64,000 bases of DNA from NCBI RefSeq assembly GCF_004004515.1, contig NZ_RXOL01000001.1, positions 1,200,976 through 1,264,975 of the forward strand. The letters are read 5' to 3'. The DNA comes from Croceicoccus ponticola. GTDB lineage: Bacteria; Pseudomonadota; Alphaproteobacteria; Sphingomonadales; Sphingomonadaceae. Position numbers and translations under genes: made by a program. Of this stretch, positions 9,292-18,378 are shown in pieces. Numbering within the stretch: the first letter of the stretch is position 1; the number at the start of each line of letters is the position of its first letter. The notes under the pieces were generated by a model. It worked only from the letters and a program-made list of their open reading frames with translations, had not been told where the DNA came from and did not search any database.

Positions 9292-9789
9292 TCAAACGGG
9301 AATGACCAAGGTGGTACGAATTCGGTAATTGTCGTAAACACAAGTCCTATCGCGGATCCGCAACATTGGACCAGAGCGTTCTATCTCATCGAAATATTGC
9401 CCTACCATTAAGATCTGTGGCTCCACCTCGAGCAGAGATTCGACGATCAGGAAGTTCGCCATGGTGCGATATGATCCGTCATCGAGCGTTTCGAGCACGC
9501 GCGGCCCACTGATGAAATGACGCAGAGAGCGCGGTTGATAGAGCGCGGCCTCCCGGATCGCGACGACCCGGTCATGAATCATCGCACGACCCGCACAATA
9601 GATCGGAGCATGCTCCAGACCCGCATCGTAGTTCTCTCGCGGTATGATGCGGTAACGGGCCTGCTCGGTGAAGAAGTCAGGGAAGTCCTCTAACCTATCC
9701 GTATCGAGGCAATGTGCGAAATCCTCGTAAAATTCGCGTAATTTGGAGCGGCACAATTCAATCGTGGCGTCTTCCTGGGCGACAGTCAT
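9292..9789 (-). CDS. Aromatic-ring-hydroxylating oxygenase, beta subunit
   Basis: A 165-residue protein of the SnoaL/NTF2-like fold used by small subunits of Rieske oxygenases. Family features include FYEDFAHCLDTDRLEDFPDF near the start, YRIIPREN, and the C-terminal RIRDRTCVYDNYRIRTTLV. The beta subunit has a structural role in the alpha3beta3 hexamer. ATG at 9789 with GAGGA 6 bases upstream. It is the first gene of the unit beta-alpha-ferredoxin-thiolase-acyl-CoA dehydrogenase. Confidence 0.93.
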   Translation of the reverse strand: MTVAQEDATIELCRSKLREFYEDFAHCLDTDRLEDFPDFFTEQARYRIIPRENYDAGLEHAPIYCAGRAMIHDRVVAIREAALYQPRSLRHFISGPRVLETLDDGSYRTMANFLIVESLLEVEPQILMVGQYFDEIERSGPMLRIRDRTCVYDNYRIRTTLVIPV

Positions 9790-9934
9790 GATTTTCCTCG
9801 CATCCTTCTGGCTTTCTGGCGACACATAAGGGCCAGCACCGTACGATGACCAGCCCCGCGAGGCCCCGTCACGCGCACCAGAGCCTGAATTCGTACTGAC
9901 GAATTTTTGCGGCGCGCAAGCGAGGCGAACTGCG

Positions 9935-11083
9935 TTAACCGTTGGCGCACGCTTGCATTGAATCTTCGGACATCAAGCCCAACGCTACAGGTCTGGTTGC
10001 GACAATATTCAGGCCATATCCCTCGATCGCAGCCATGCGCGGAGAGCTGGAGCTGACAAAGATCATGTCGGTCACTCCGAGGTCGCGCAGAATATGGGCG
10101 CCCAGTCCATATTCGCGCACGGAGAGAGCCGGACCAGATGAGGGCATACCATTGCTGTAATATTCCGACCAGCTCAGCTCCGCATTGCGGAGGAAGACCA
10201 TGACGCCGGGGCCGTCGTGCTCGCCAATCATCTCGATGGCTCTGTCTATCACCTGTGCTCGCGGGCCGGCATGGCCCAGCATGTCCATTGCGAGGTCGAT
10301 CGGATGCACTCTCACCAAGGCAGGTTGCGAACCGATCTGACCTCTGACCAAGGCGGCATGTTCACGTCCGTCCAGTAAATTGCGGTAGATCACCATCCGG
10401 AAGTCATGGCCCGAACGGCTTCTGAACGGGGCCTCGACGACCCGCTCCACCATTTTCTCGGTACGCCGGCGGTATTCAATCAGGCTGGCGATGGTGCCAA
10501 TCTTCAGACCATGCCGACTCGCAAATCCTATCAGTTCGGGCACCCTTGCCATCGTGCCATCGTCGCTCATCACTTCACATATTACCGCCGCCGGGATCAG
10601 CCCGGCAAGCCGGCAAATGTCCACACTCGCTTCAGTGTGGCCAGCCCGCGCCAACACGCCGCCGTGGCGTGCAACCAGGGGGAAGACGTGTCCGGGACTC
10701 ACCAAATCATCCGCGATCTTGGTGGGATCGATTGCCACCGCAATGGTGCGTGCGCGGTCTTGCGCCGATATTCCCGTTGAGACGCCTTCGCGAGCCTCTA
10801 TGGAAACCGTGAAGGCCGTCTTGTTTGCACAGGCGTTACGACGGGCCATCGGGGACAGATGCAACTCACTCGCCCGCTCTTGCGTCATCGCGACGCAAAC
10901 GAGTCCACGACCATGGGTCGCCATGAAATTGACCTGCGAAGGCGTGGCGAATTGCGCGGGAATTATGATATCACCCTCGTTTTCACGGTCTTCCGCATCA
11001 ACAATTATGAATGCGCGCCCGTTGCGGGCTTCAGCCACGATTTCCTCAGGGGAAGCGAACATCTCGGAGTGGGATATTGTCAT
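9935..11083 (-). CDS. ribB: 3,4-dihydroxy-2-butanone-4-phosphate synthase with a degenerate GTP cyclohydrolase II-like C-terminal half (RibBX-like)
   Basis: A 382-residue protein. The N-terminal half (about 10-205) is a complete RibB domain with DAEDRENEGDIIIPA and the HTEASVDICRL active-site block; it makes the four-carbon unit for riboflavin. The C-terminal half resembles GTP cyclohydrolase II in layout but lacks its zinc-binding cysteines, as in RibBX-type proteins. The start at 11083 lies 11 bases after the iclR stop. It sits between an IclR regulator and the Rieske oxygenase operon, in a cluster rich in flavoproteins, so it is probably an extra, substrate-induced copy that raises flavin supply (inference). 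Confidence 0.85.
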   Translation of the reverse strand: MTISHSEMFASPEEIVAEARNGRAFIIVDAEDRENEGDIIIPAQFATPSQVNFMATHGRGLVCVAMTQERASELHLSPMARRNACANKTAFTVSIEAREGVSTGISAQDRARTIAVAIDPTKIADDLVSPGHVFPLVARHGGVLARAGHTEASVDICRLAGLIPAAVICEVMSDDGTMARVPELIGFASRHGLKIGTIASLIEYRRRTEKMVERVVEAPFRSRSGHDFRMVIYRNLLDGREHAALVRGQIGSQPALVRVHPIDLAMDMLGHAGPRAQVIDRAIEMIGEHDGPGVMVFLRNAELSWSEYYSNGMPSSGPALSVREYGLGAHILRDLGVTDMIFVSSSSPRMAAIEGYGLNIVATRPVALGLMSEDSMQACANG

Positions 11084-11094
11084 TTTATCCAGCT

Positions 11095-11919
11095 TCAATT
11101 CTGCGCGTAACTGATCGCACGGGGGGACTTGCTTTGCATCGCGGTATTGGAAACCGATCCAGTTTCGACCAGATCGTTGGCCACTCTGATAAGGCCTAGC
11201 CGACGGCATATGACCACTCGAAGCATCCTGACGATTTGCGCTTCTTCGGAAGGTTCCGCAGTCTTTACACAAATTGCGACCTGCTCTTCCTTTCCGGAGT
11301 TCGGGATGAGCATTGCGATGCTAAGCACGCCGCCATCCAGGCTACGCGCGTATCCTTGCGCAGCAGCGACATCGAGTTCGTCCGAGAGCGCATCATAACG
11401 AATGCGATCCTCATCGCGTTCGACGCTGGCATTGAGGCGATGAACGTACTTGCGAACGAGCTCACGCCCGCAAGTGAGAAGAAGAGCCTTCCCATCAGCA
11501 CTCGACAGTATTGGCAAAACTTCCTGGTGCACTGGCAGGTTCTCCCCGCTCGGCACGACATGCAGGCAATAGAGATCAACCCCGGAATTGCTCGACAGAA
11601 TCACCGTTCGCCCCGTGCATTCCGCAATATCGTCCACAATGCCAAGCAGGTGCCCCGTACGGATCAGGTTGGGCTGGACCCAGCTACCCAGCATGCTGAC
11701 GCGGATGGTCAACCTGAAGGAACGCCCTCTGGATCCTCGGCAAAGGTAACCGAGCGCGACCATGTAGTTGAGAAGCTCCGACGCGCTGGACTGGGGGTAG
11801 CCATACCGGTCTGCGATCTCGCTGACCGTCGCCTCAGGGTGGAGCGCATCGAAATACTCGAGGATTTCGAAGACGCGCTGAGCCGATTTTACCGGCTTCA
11901 CGTCGTAAGGTCTCGCCAC
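11095..11919 (-). CDS. IclR family transcriptional regulator
   Basis: A 274-residue regulator. The N-terminal winged helix includes KSAQRVFEILEYFDALH and VSEIADRYGYPQSSASELLN; the C-terminal IclR effector domain contains LSSADGKALLLTCG and SLDGGVLSIAMLIPN. The start is a GTG at 11919 with AGGAG about 9 bases upstream. It is divergent from the acyl-CoA synthetase operon and directly upstream of ribB and the Rieske genes on its own strand, so it probably controls one or both. A perfect palindrome lies 75 bases upstream of its start. Confidence 0.92.
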   Translation of the reverse strand: MARPYDVKPVKSAQRVFEILEYFDALHPEATVSEIADRYGYPQSSASELLNYMVALGYLCRGSRGRSFRLTIRVSMLGSWVQPNLIRTGHLLGIVDDIAECTGRTVILSSNSGVDLYCLHVVPSGENLPVHQEVLPILSSADGKALLLTCGRELVRKYVHRLNASVERDEDRIRYDALSDELDVAAAQGYARSLDGGVLSIAMLIPNSGKEEQVAICVKTAEPSEEAQIVRMLRVVICRRLGLIRVANDLVETGSVSNTAMQSKSPRAISYAQN

Positions 11920-11993
11920 GGCAACTTCTCCTCGTTTGGCCCTGACGCCTCGCTGGCGTTCTATGCGGAGAAAGATATGCTCAAAAGGACGAT

Positions 11994-12117
11994 AGTGTCG
12001 ACACTTTTTTCATAGTCGTCCGAGGTTCCATAATTTTTCGCAATGAAACGGCATATTTCTAAGGAGTTTCGCAGAAAATTCGCTTACTCGATATCTCCCT
12101 ATGATGTTCTGTCGACA
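11994..12117. promoter_or_regulatory. Two TGTCGACA boxes in the iclR/acyl-CoA synthetase divergent region
   Basis: AGTGTCGACACT (11994-12005) is identical to the box at 468-479. A second core TGTCGACA is at 12110-12117, 114 bases away. Both lie between the iclR start (11919) and the chosen acyl-CoA synthetase start (12157), so they can affect both directions. Confidence 0.6.
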
Positions 12118-12156
12118 TTTTTGTTGCCTGCCGATTCCTGTATTCGTTCAGCCATC

Positions 12157-14283
12157 ATGCAATCCACACACGACAATCAGGCAGGCGGAATGAGGGCTTT
12201 TTTCAATCCGCGATCGATCGCAGTCATCGGCGCTTCAGATGATCCGGCACGCATCGGCGGACGCACGATCAGTAACCTGATCCGCGGCCACTTCGCTGGG
12301 CCAATCTATCCTATCAACCCGTCAAGAAGCACGATCCAAGGCTTGAAGGCCTATGCTACGCTCGATGCTGTACCCGCTGATGTCGATTGCGCCATTATCG
12401 CGTTGCCTGTCGATCTTGTCCTGAATGCAGCGCGGCAATGCGCGAACAAAGGCGTTGCTGCCTTGGTTATCTTCAGCGCAGGCTTCAACGAAGCCGGACG
12501 CGATGGCGAAAAGCGGCAACAGGAACTCCGCGAAATCGCAAACGCCGGCATGCGCATCATCGGGCCAAACTGCCTCGGAGCATTCAACAGTCGCAACGGC
12601 GCCTGGCTGAGCTTCACCACGATGTTCCAGGAGCCCAACGAAAACGCCTGTATCGGCATCGTCAGCCAGAGCGGAGGTTCGGCTGCGCACATCCTCAAGC
12701 TTGCCCAGAAGCGCGGACTAGCCATCAGTTCACTGGTTACGACGGGGAACGAAGTCGATGTAGATTTCGGCGAGGCGCTGAAGGCCATGGCTTACGATGA
12801 CAGTGTCCGCGTCATCGCTGGATATATCGAAGGGATTCGGAACAAAGAGAATCTCCTCGCCGGTTTGCGCGCGGCCCATGCGGCACGGAAGCCGGTCGTG
12901 CTGCTGAAGGTTGGACGAACCGACGCCGGCGCCAAAGCGGCCGCTTCGCATACGGCCTCAATGGCGGGCGAGGACCTTGTATACGATACGGTCTTCAACG
13001 AATTTGGTGTCTATCGCGCGCGGACGACGGAAGAACTGCTTGACGTTGTATATGCGGCGTCAAACCGGCCGTTATTAGGCCGGATCGAACGACTTGGTGT
13101 TGTCACGATTTCTGGCGGAATGGGCGCACAGATCGCGGATGCCGCAGACGATTGCGGCATATCGCTGCCATCCCCTCCAGACGATGTTCGCGCCAGATTG
13201 AAAACTCTTTGCCCGCCCGGTTCTCCCGATAATCCCGTCGATATCACGGCTCAATTGTCAACGGATCCCGGCCTGCTGACGGCGAGCATTCGGGCATTGA
13301 TCGGCAGCGGCCAGTACGATGCAATCCTGGCTTTTTTCGGCGTCTACGCGAGCGTTCCGTCATTGGCCGAACAATTCGCCAAGGATCTGGAAGACCTTCA
13401 CAGTGATCATCCCGCGGTGCCGATCGTGTTGTCGATCGTTTGCGATACGGCGCGAGCCCGCGAATACATGGACCTCGGATACCTTGTCTTCGAAGAACCT
13501 GCCCGCGCAATTGTCGCGCTCGCAGCCCTGAACCAGTTCGCGAGCGCATTCGTCAAGCCTTTGCAGGACAAGTCAGCGCCAGTGAAATCAGCGAGGATCG
13601 AGGCTGGCCACGCATTTGACGAGCGCGAAGCCAAAGCCATTCTGACCAACATCGGTATCTTCTCGCCGTCCGAGATCACTTGCGCGAGTCCTGACGAAAT
13701 CGCCACCGCCACGACGCAATTACGGTATCCGGTTGCGCTCAAGATCCTGTCTCCGGACATTACGCATAAAACTGATGTCGGGGGCGTCGTCCTCGGGCTC
13801 GAGACGCCAGACGCCACGGCAAACGCGGCTCGGGACATGTTGGTCAATGTACGCAGACACGCCCCCGGCGCCCACATATCGGGATTTCTGATTTCGGAGA
13901 TGATCGGAACGGGCCCGGAACTGATCGTGGGCACCCGCCGCGATCCATTGTTCGGCACGCTCGTGATGGTCGGTACCGGCGGTGTGACGGCGGAACTGAT
14001 TAAAGATGTCACGCTCGCGCTCGCCCCTGTGGACCGAACGGAGGCAGAAGGCATGTTGCGGCGTCTGCGTTGCTTCGAATTACTCAACGGCTATCGTGCC
14101 ACTCCGGATGCGGACCTAGCGGCGGCAATCGATACGATCGTTGCGATCTCCCGACTGGCTGCCGCCAATCCGGACACATTGGAAACCGTCGAGATCAACC
14201 CTCTCCGCGTCATGCCAAAAGGTCAAGGTGCATATGCGCTGGATGCGGTGATAGAAACTGTGGGGACGGACCATGACAATTGA
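12157..14283 (+). CDS. ADP-forming acyl-CoA synthetase (acetate-CoA ligase type)
   Basis: About 708 residues: an N-terminal CoA-binding Rossmann domain (FFNPRSIAVIGASDDPARIG), a succinyl-CoA-ligase-like middle part (GIVSQSGGSAAHILKLA, then SHTASMAGED), and a C-terminal ATP-grasp part (ALKILSPDITHKTDVGGVVL and MVGTGGVTAELIKD). The enzyme would make a CoA thioester from a free acid with ATP, giving ADP. The start is uncertain: 12157 is used here, while an ATG at 12190 gives the usual family N-terminus; the open frame extends further upstream but would cover a putative operator. First gene of a three-gene operon. Substrate unknown. Confidence 0.9.
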   Translation: MQSTHDNQAGGMRAFFNPRSIAVIGASDDPARIGGRTISNLIRGHFAGPIYPINPSRSTIQGLKAYATLDAVPADVDCAIIALPVDLVLNAARQCANKGVAALVIFSAGFNEAGRDGEKRQQELREIANAGMRIIGPNCLGAFNSRNGAWLSFTTMFQEPNENACIGIVSQSGGSAAHILKLAQKRGLAISSLVTTGNEVDVDFGEALKAMAYDDSVRVIAGYIEGIRNKENLLAGLRAAHAARKPVVLLKVGRTDAGAKAAASHTASMAGEDLVYDTVFNEFGVYRARTTEELLDVVYAASNRPLLGRIERLGVVTISGGMGAQIADAADDCGISLPSPPDDVRARLKTLCPPGSPDNPVDITAQLSTDPGLLTASIRALIGSGQYDAILAFFGVYASVPSLAEQFAKDLEDLHSDHPAVPIVLSIVCDTARAREYMDLGYLVFEEPARAIVALAALNQFASAFVKPLQDKSAPVKSARIEAGHAFDEREAKAILTNIGIFSPSEITCASPDEIATATTQLRYPVALKILSPDITHKTDVGGVVLGLETPDATANAARDMLVNVRRHAPGAHISGFLISEMIGTGPELIVGTRRDPLFGTLVMVGTGGVTAELIKDVTLALAPVDRTEAEGMLRRLRCFELLNGYRATPDADLAAAIDTIVAISRLAAANPDTLETVEINPLRVMPKGQGAYALDAVIETVGTDHDN

Positions 14284-16357
14284 GACCAGAAAACTAGACA
14301 ACGGCCTCCTCCTGATCGTGGCTGAAAATCCGCCGGTCAACGCCATCAACGCAGCAATCCGCCAGGGGTTAGTCGGCGCTATCGAGCAAGCGAACGGAAG
14401 TGACGACGTTGTCGCAATTGTGCTGTCCTGCAAAGGACGCACATTCTTTGCCGGTGCGGACATCAAGGAGTTCGGCAACGCCCGCAAAGAGGGACCGACA
14501 CTGCACGAAGTCTGCCAGAAGATTGCCCACTCGACCAAGCCAGTGGTCGCTGCCCTGCACGGCACGGTGCTTGGAGGCGGATTGGAAATTGCCTTGGCTT
14601 GCCATGGCCGCGTCGCCGTTGAAGGCACGACTTGCGGCCTTCCGGAAAGCCAGCTCGGTTTGATCCCGGGCGCCGGCGGCACCAATCGCCTCGCGCGCCT
14701 GATTGGCCCCAAAAAGGCTCTCGAATTTGTTGTCAGTGGCAAACAAATCGGTGCAGCAAGGGCCGAGAAGCTGGGCGTACTGGACGAAGTTGTGGCGCAG
14801 AATGAGGTGGCCGCTGCGATTTCCTGCGCCCTCAGGATGGCGCAACGTGGTCGGTTCAAGTCTTGGAGCGACGATTTTCCAGCCGATTTCGTCGTTTCGA
14901 CCTTCGAAGACTTTGCGCGAAAACTGACACAGAAGATGGCGAACCAGGATGCGCCTGCCGCCTGCGTCCGATCTGTCCAACGGGCAATGACCATGCCATT
15001 CGAGGAAGCAATCGCCGCGGACCGGGAAGAATTCGCGCGCCTCTCCGCTGGCAATCAGTCTCTGGCGCTCCGCCATGCATTTTTCGCCGAAAGGGCCGCC
15101 GCCAAGCCGAAAGGCTTCGACATTCCCGGTCCGGTTAAGTCCATAAGTAAGGTCACCGTCATCGGCGCCGGAACGATGGGGACCGGGATAGCCATGTCAT
15201 TCACCGCTGGCGGGATCCCCGCAACCCTGATCGATACGACCCAGGAAGCGCTGGATCGCGGGCTCGATCGGGTTCGGAACCTACTGGCGACATCGGCCCG
15301 CCGCGGTTCCATTTCTGAGGAACAAGCGGAACAACGTTTGGCCCTATTGCAGTGGTCTCGCGACATCGAACAAGCGTCCGACGCCGATCTGGTCATAGAA
15401 GCCGTTTACGAAGACCTTGCGATCAAACAGGACATCATCACGAGACTCGACGCGCTCTGCGATCAGAGCGCACTGATCGCGACGAATACATCCGCGATTG
15501 ACATCGACCTCATCGCGAAAGATGTCCGAAACCGCGACCGGTTTGTCGGCCTGCATTTCTTCGCTCCGGCAAATGTGATGCGGCTCGTGGAGGTCGTCCT
15601 CGGTAAGGAAACATCGGCCGAAACGATCGCAGCCTCGCTCTGGATAGCGAAGAAGATAGGCAAGGTTCCCGTACTATCGGGGAATTGCGACGGCTTCATC
15701 GGCAACCGCATGGTCGCAAAACGTGGTGCGCAGGTTGACCGACTCTTGCTGGAAGGCGCCCTGCCTCAAGACGTGGACGAATCGCTCAAATGCTTCGGAT
15801 TTCCGATGGGGCCCCTTGCCATCAATGACATGTCCGGTCTGGACGTCGGCTATGCGATCCGCAAGCGGCGCGGTACACCGTTCCCGATTGCGGATGCCGT
15901 GGTGGAGCATGGGCGGCTCGGGCAAAAGACCGGCGCGGGCTATTACCGTTATGAGGATGGCAACCGCACTCCGTTGCCCGATCCGGAAATAGAAAATCTT
16001 ATCGCTTCCGTATCGAATGCACACGGAATTACGCGCAGGACATTCTCCCCGGACGAAATGGTCGCGAGGATGATCTACCCCCTCGTCAACGAAGGCGCGC
16101 GAATTCTGGAAGAAGGAATCGCACTGCGCGCGTCCGACATCGATGCGGTTTGGCTCAACGGATATGGCTTTCCACGCTGGCGCGGCGGCCCGATGTTCCA
16201 TGCGGACAGCGTCGGTCTATCGGATCTGACTAAGACGCTGCGCGACCTTGCCCGGCTCACTGGCGACAATTCGCTGACCCCCGCCCCGCTTCTAAACAGG
16301 CTCGTGGCAGACGAGATGACTTTTACTGACCTAGATAAAGAAAATGCAGAAAAATGA
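14273..16357 (+). CDS. Bifunctional enoyl-CoA hydratase/3-hydroxyacyl-CoA dehydrogenase (FadJ/FadB-like)
   Basis: A 694-residue multifunctional beta-oxidation enzyme. The N-terminal crotonase domain has FAGADIKEFG, the oxyanion region LHGTVLGGGLEIALACHGR and the catalytic glutamate in GLPESQLGLIPGAGG. The dehydrogenase part begins near residue 290 with VTVIGAGTMGTGIAMSF and has the catalytic histidine in VGLHFFAPANVMRLVE. C-terminal dehydrogenase helices follow. It overlaps the acyl-CoA synthetase gene by 11 bases, so the activated acid is likely processed by this protein. Length and order are typical of the family. Confidence 0.95.
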   Translation: MTIETRKLDNGLLLIVAENPPVNAINAAIRQGLVGAIEQANGSDDVVAIVLSCKGRTFFAGADIKEFGNARKEGPTLHEVCQKIAHSTKPVVAALHGTVLGGGLEIALACHGRVAVEGTTCGLPESQLGLIPGAGGTNRLARLIGPKKALEFVVSGKQIGAARAEKLGVLDEVVAQNEVAAAISCALRMAQRGRFKSWSDDFPADFVVSTFEDFARKLTQKMANQDAPAACVRSVQRAMTMPFEEAIAADREEFARLSAGNQSLALRHAFFAERAAAKPKGFDIPGPVKSISKVTVIGAGTMGTGIAMSFTAGGIPATLIDTTQEALDRGLDRVRNLLATSARRGSISEEQAEQRLALLQWSRDIEQASDADLVIEAVYEDLAIKQDIITRLDALCDQSALIATNTSAIDIDLIAKDVRNRDRFVGLHFFAPANVMRLVEVVLGKETSAETIAASLWIAKKIGKVPVLSGNCDGFIGNRMVAKRGAQVDRLLLEGALPQDVDESLKCFGFPMGPLAINDMSGLDVGYAIRKRRGTPFPIADAVVEHGRLGQKTGAGYYRYEDGNRTPLPDPEIENLIASVSNAHGITRRTFSPDEMVARMIYPLVNEGARILEEGIALRASDIDAVWLNGYGFPRWRGGPMFHADSVGLSDLTKTLRDLARLTGDNSLTPAPLLNRLVADEMTFTDLDKENAEK

Positions 16358-16376
16358 GCAGTACACGGAGACCGTT

Positions 16377-17189
16377 ATGAAGGTGGATTACAGCAAATAT
16401 AGCTTCCTCAAGATCGAGAAGGGCAGCGACGGGGTTGCCACTGTGACTATGAGCGACCCCGACACGCTGAATTCGATCGGCCCTGAAAACCACAAGGAGC
16501 TGGAATACGTCTGGATCGACCTAGCCCAGGACGAGGACATCAAGGCCATCGTACTGACAGGATCGGGGCGGGCTTTCTCCGCTGGCGGCGACGTCAAGAA
16601 AATGGCAGCGCGTGCCGGTACGGAATTCGGGTTGCAATATGCGCTTCGGGTTCCCCAGAATACGCTTCGCATTTTCGAGCACCTCCTGCTCACACCACAG
16701 CCTGTTATCGCGGCCGTCAATGGCGACGCGATCGGCCTCGGCATGACGCTCGCTCTGTTCGCGGACATCAGCGTTGTCGCGGACGACGCACGTTTGGGCG
16801 ACACCCACGTCAAGGTCGGCCTTGTCGCAGGTGATGGCGGCGCCGTTGCGTGGCCGTTGCTGGTCGGTCCGCAACGAGCAAAGGAATTCCTAATGCGCGG
16901 CAAGCTGCTGCGCGGGGCAGAAGCCGCTGCGATGAACCTCGTGAACTATGCCGTGCCCAAGAACGAAGTGTTAAACGAGGCGGTTTCGATCGCCAGAGAG
17001 ATCGCGGCCAACCCCATTTGGGCGGTTCGCTGGTCGAAAGCCGCGGTCAATAAGCAATTGAAGGCGCAGTTGAACCAGATCCTCGAGCTGTCTATCGCGT
17101 ATGAATCGATGACAATGATGACCCACGATTACAAAGAAGCCGCGACGGCTTTTGCCGAAAAGCGGAAGCCCGTCTTCAAGGGCTACTGA
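16377..17189 (+). CDS. Enoyl-CoA hydratase/isomerase family protein
   Basis: A 270-residue crotonase-fold protein. FSAGGDVKKMAARAG and AVNGDAIGLGMTLALFADIS form the two oxyanion-hole segments; the region GDTHVKVGLVAGDGGAVAWP corresponds to the catalytic glutamate segment but carries His/Asp residues instead of the usual PE, so the chemistry may differ from plain hydration. Start 16377 is preferred (GGAG 6 bases upstream); an ATG at 16344 would overlap the previous gene. Last gene of the operon. Confidence 0.9.
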   Translation: MKVDYSKYSFLKIEKGSDGVATVTMSDPDTLNSIGPENHKELEYVWIDLAQDEDIKAIVLTGSGRAFSAGGDVKKMAARAGTEFGLQYALRVPQNTLRIFEHLLLTPQPVIAAVNGDAIGLGMTLALFADISVVADDARLGDTHVKVGLVAGDGGAVAWPLLVGPQRAKEFLMRGKLLRGAEAAAMNLVNYAVPKNEVLNEAVSIAREIAANPIWAVRWSKAAVNKQLKAQLNQILELSIAYESMTMMTHDYKEAATAFAEKRKPVFKGY

Positions 17190-17200
17190 TCTAGGAGCGG

Positions 17201-17231
17201 CTGTCCGGGCGCATTACCAGCGCCCGGACAG
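17201..17231. terminator. Hairpin between convergent genes
   Basis: CTGTCCGGGCGC, a 7-base loop, then its exact complement GCGCCCGGACAG. It lies between the convergent hydratase (stop 17189) and acyl-CoA dehydrogenase (stop 17241) genes. There is no U tract, so termination may be weak or Rho-assisted. Confidence 0.55.
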
Positions 17232-17240
17232 CGGCCCCCA

Positions 17241-18368
17241 TCAGGCCGTGTAAAGACCGCCTGCTTCGACAATCGCGTCGATATGCCAGTCGGCATTTCC
17301 GAACATGGCATCGATCGCGGTCAATCGCTTGAATGAATGGCCGACCTTATATTCTTCGGTGATTCCGATAGCCCCATGCAGTTGAATCGCACGTTGTCCG
17401 ATCAGGCGGCCTGACCGGCCGATCTGGGCCTTTGCCGCCGAGACATTGCGCTCCCGAACCGGCGGCTCTGAATCAATCGAAAGCGCGGCCAGGATCGCCA
17501 TGCTGCGCGACAATTCCAGTTCAATCAACATGTCTGCCGCCTGGTGCTGCAGGGCCTGAAAGCTGCCAATCGGCACGCCAAACTGAGTCCGAGTCAGAAG
17601 ATATTCGCATGTCGTATCGAATACGTCGCCCATGATACCAACAGCCTCCGCGCACAACGCGGCGTTCGCCTCTGCTATGACATGCGCGAGGACTTTCTCA
17701 CCCATCCCCGGCTCGCAGAGAACGAATTCCGTCTGAACCGACACGCCTTCGAGCGTCACTTCGGCCAAGGGGACCCCATCGTAGCCCTTCTGCGGTGACA
17801 CCGAGATGCCTTCGGCCTCGGCAGGAACCAAGAAAAGCGCGCTCCCGGTATCGGTCGTCGCAGATACGACCAATTCATCGGCGGTCGCACCATGGAGGAC
17901 GGCAATCTTGGAACCGGTAAGCGTCCAGCAAGCGCCGCTGCGTTTAGCTCTGGTCTGCGGCTCGAGACTGTGTCGCGGCCCACCCTTCTCGTTGTGAGCG
18001 AGGGCCATCAGATGTTCTCCGGCAATGATCCGCTCGACCGTTTCGGCCATCCGGCCTGAAGCTCCGGAATGACGGATGGTGCCGCCAGCAAGGATGACGG
18101 TGGACAAGTAAGGTTCTACGACAAGCCCACGCCCGAAGGCCTCCATAACGAGCATCGTTTCGACACCGCCGCTTCCGAACCCTCCATGCTCCTCCGCGAA
18201 TGGAAGCGCCAACAGCCCCATTTCCGCAAAACCTTGCCATGTCTGGCGACTCCAGCCTTCGGACCTGCGCAGGAAATCAAGCCGCCGCTCGAATCTGTAT
18301 TCCTTGGCGATCAAACGATCGACGCTATCCTTCAGGAGGCGTTGCTCTTCACTGAGTTCGAAATCCAT
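17241..18368 (-). CDS. Acyl-CoA dehydrogenase, putative partner subunit
   Basis: A 375-residue acyl-CoA dehydrogenase-fold protein beginning MDFELSEEQRLLKDSVDRL. The C-terminal GITEEYKVGHSFKRLTAID lacks the usual EIQxxxIA FAD-contact segment that its neighbour keeps. Such pairs form alpha2beta2 enzymes in steroid and other bulky acyl-CoA pathways, where each FAD site is shared between the two chains. The ATG at 18368 has a perfect GGAGGA 3-8 bases upstream; longer frames would cover the neighbour. It follows the next acyl-CoA dehydrogenase by 10 bases. Confidence 0.9.
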   Translation of the reverse strand: MDFELSEEQRLLKDSVDRLIAKEYRFERRLDFLRRSEGWSRQTWQGFAEMGLLALPFAEEHGGFGSGGVETMLVMEAFGRGLVVEPYLSTVILAGGTIRHSGASGRMAETVERIIAGEHLMALAHNEKGGPRHSLEPQTRAKRSGACWTLTGSKIAVLHGATADELVVSATTDTGSALFLVPAEAEGISVSPQKGYDGVPLAEVTLEGVSVQTEFVLCEPGMGEKVLAHVIAEANAALCAEAVGIMGDVFDTTCEYLLTRTQFGVPIGSFQALQHQAADMLIELELSRSMAILAALSIDSEPPVRERNVSAAKAQIGRSGRLIGQRAIQLHGAIGITEEYKVGHSFKRLTAIDAMFGNADWHIDAIVEAGGLYTA

Positions 18369-18378
18369 TGTTCCTCCG

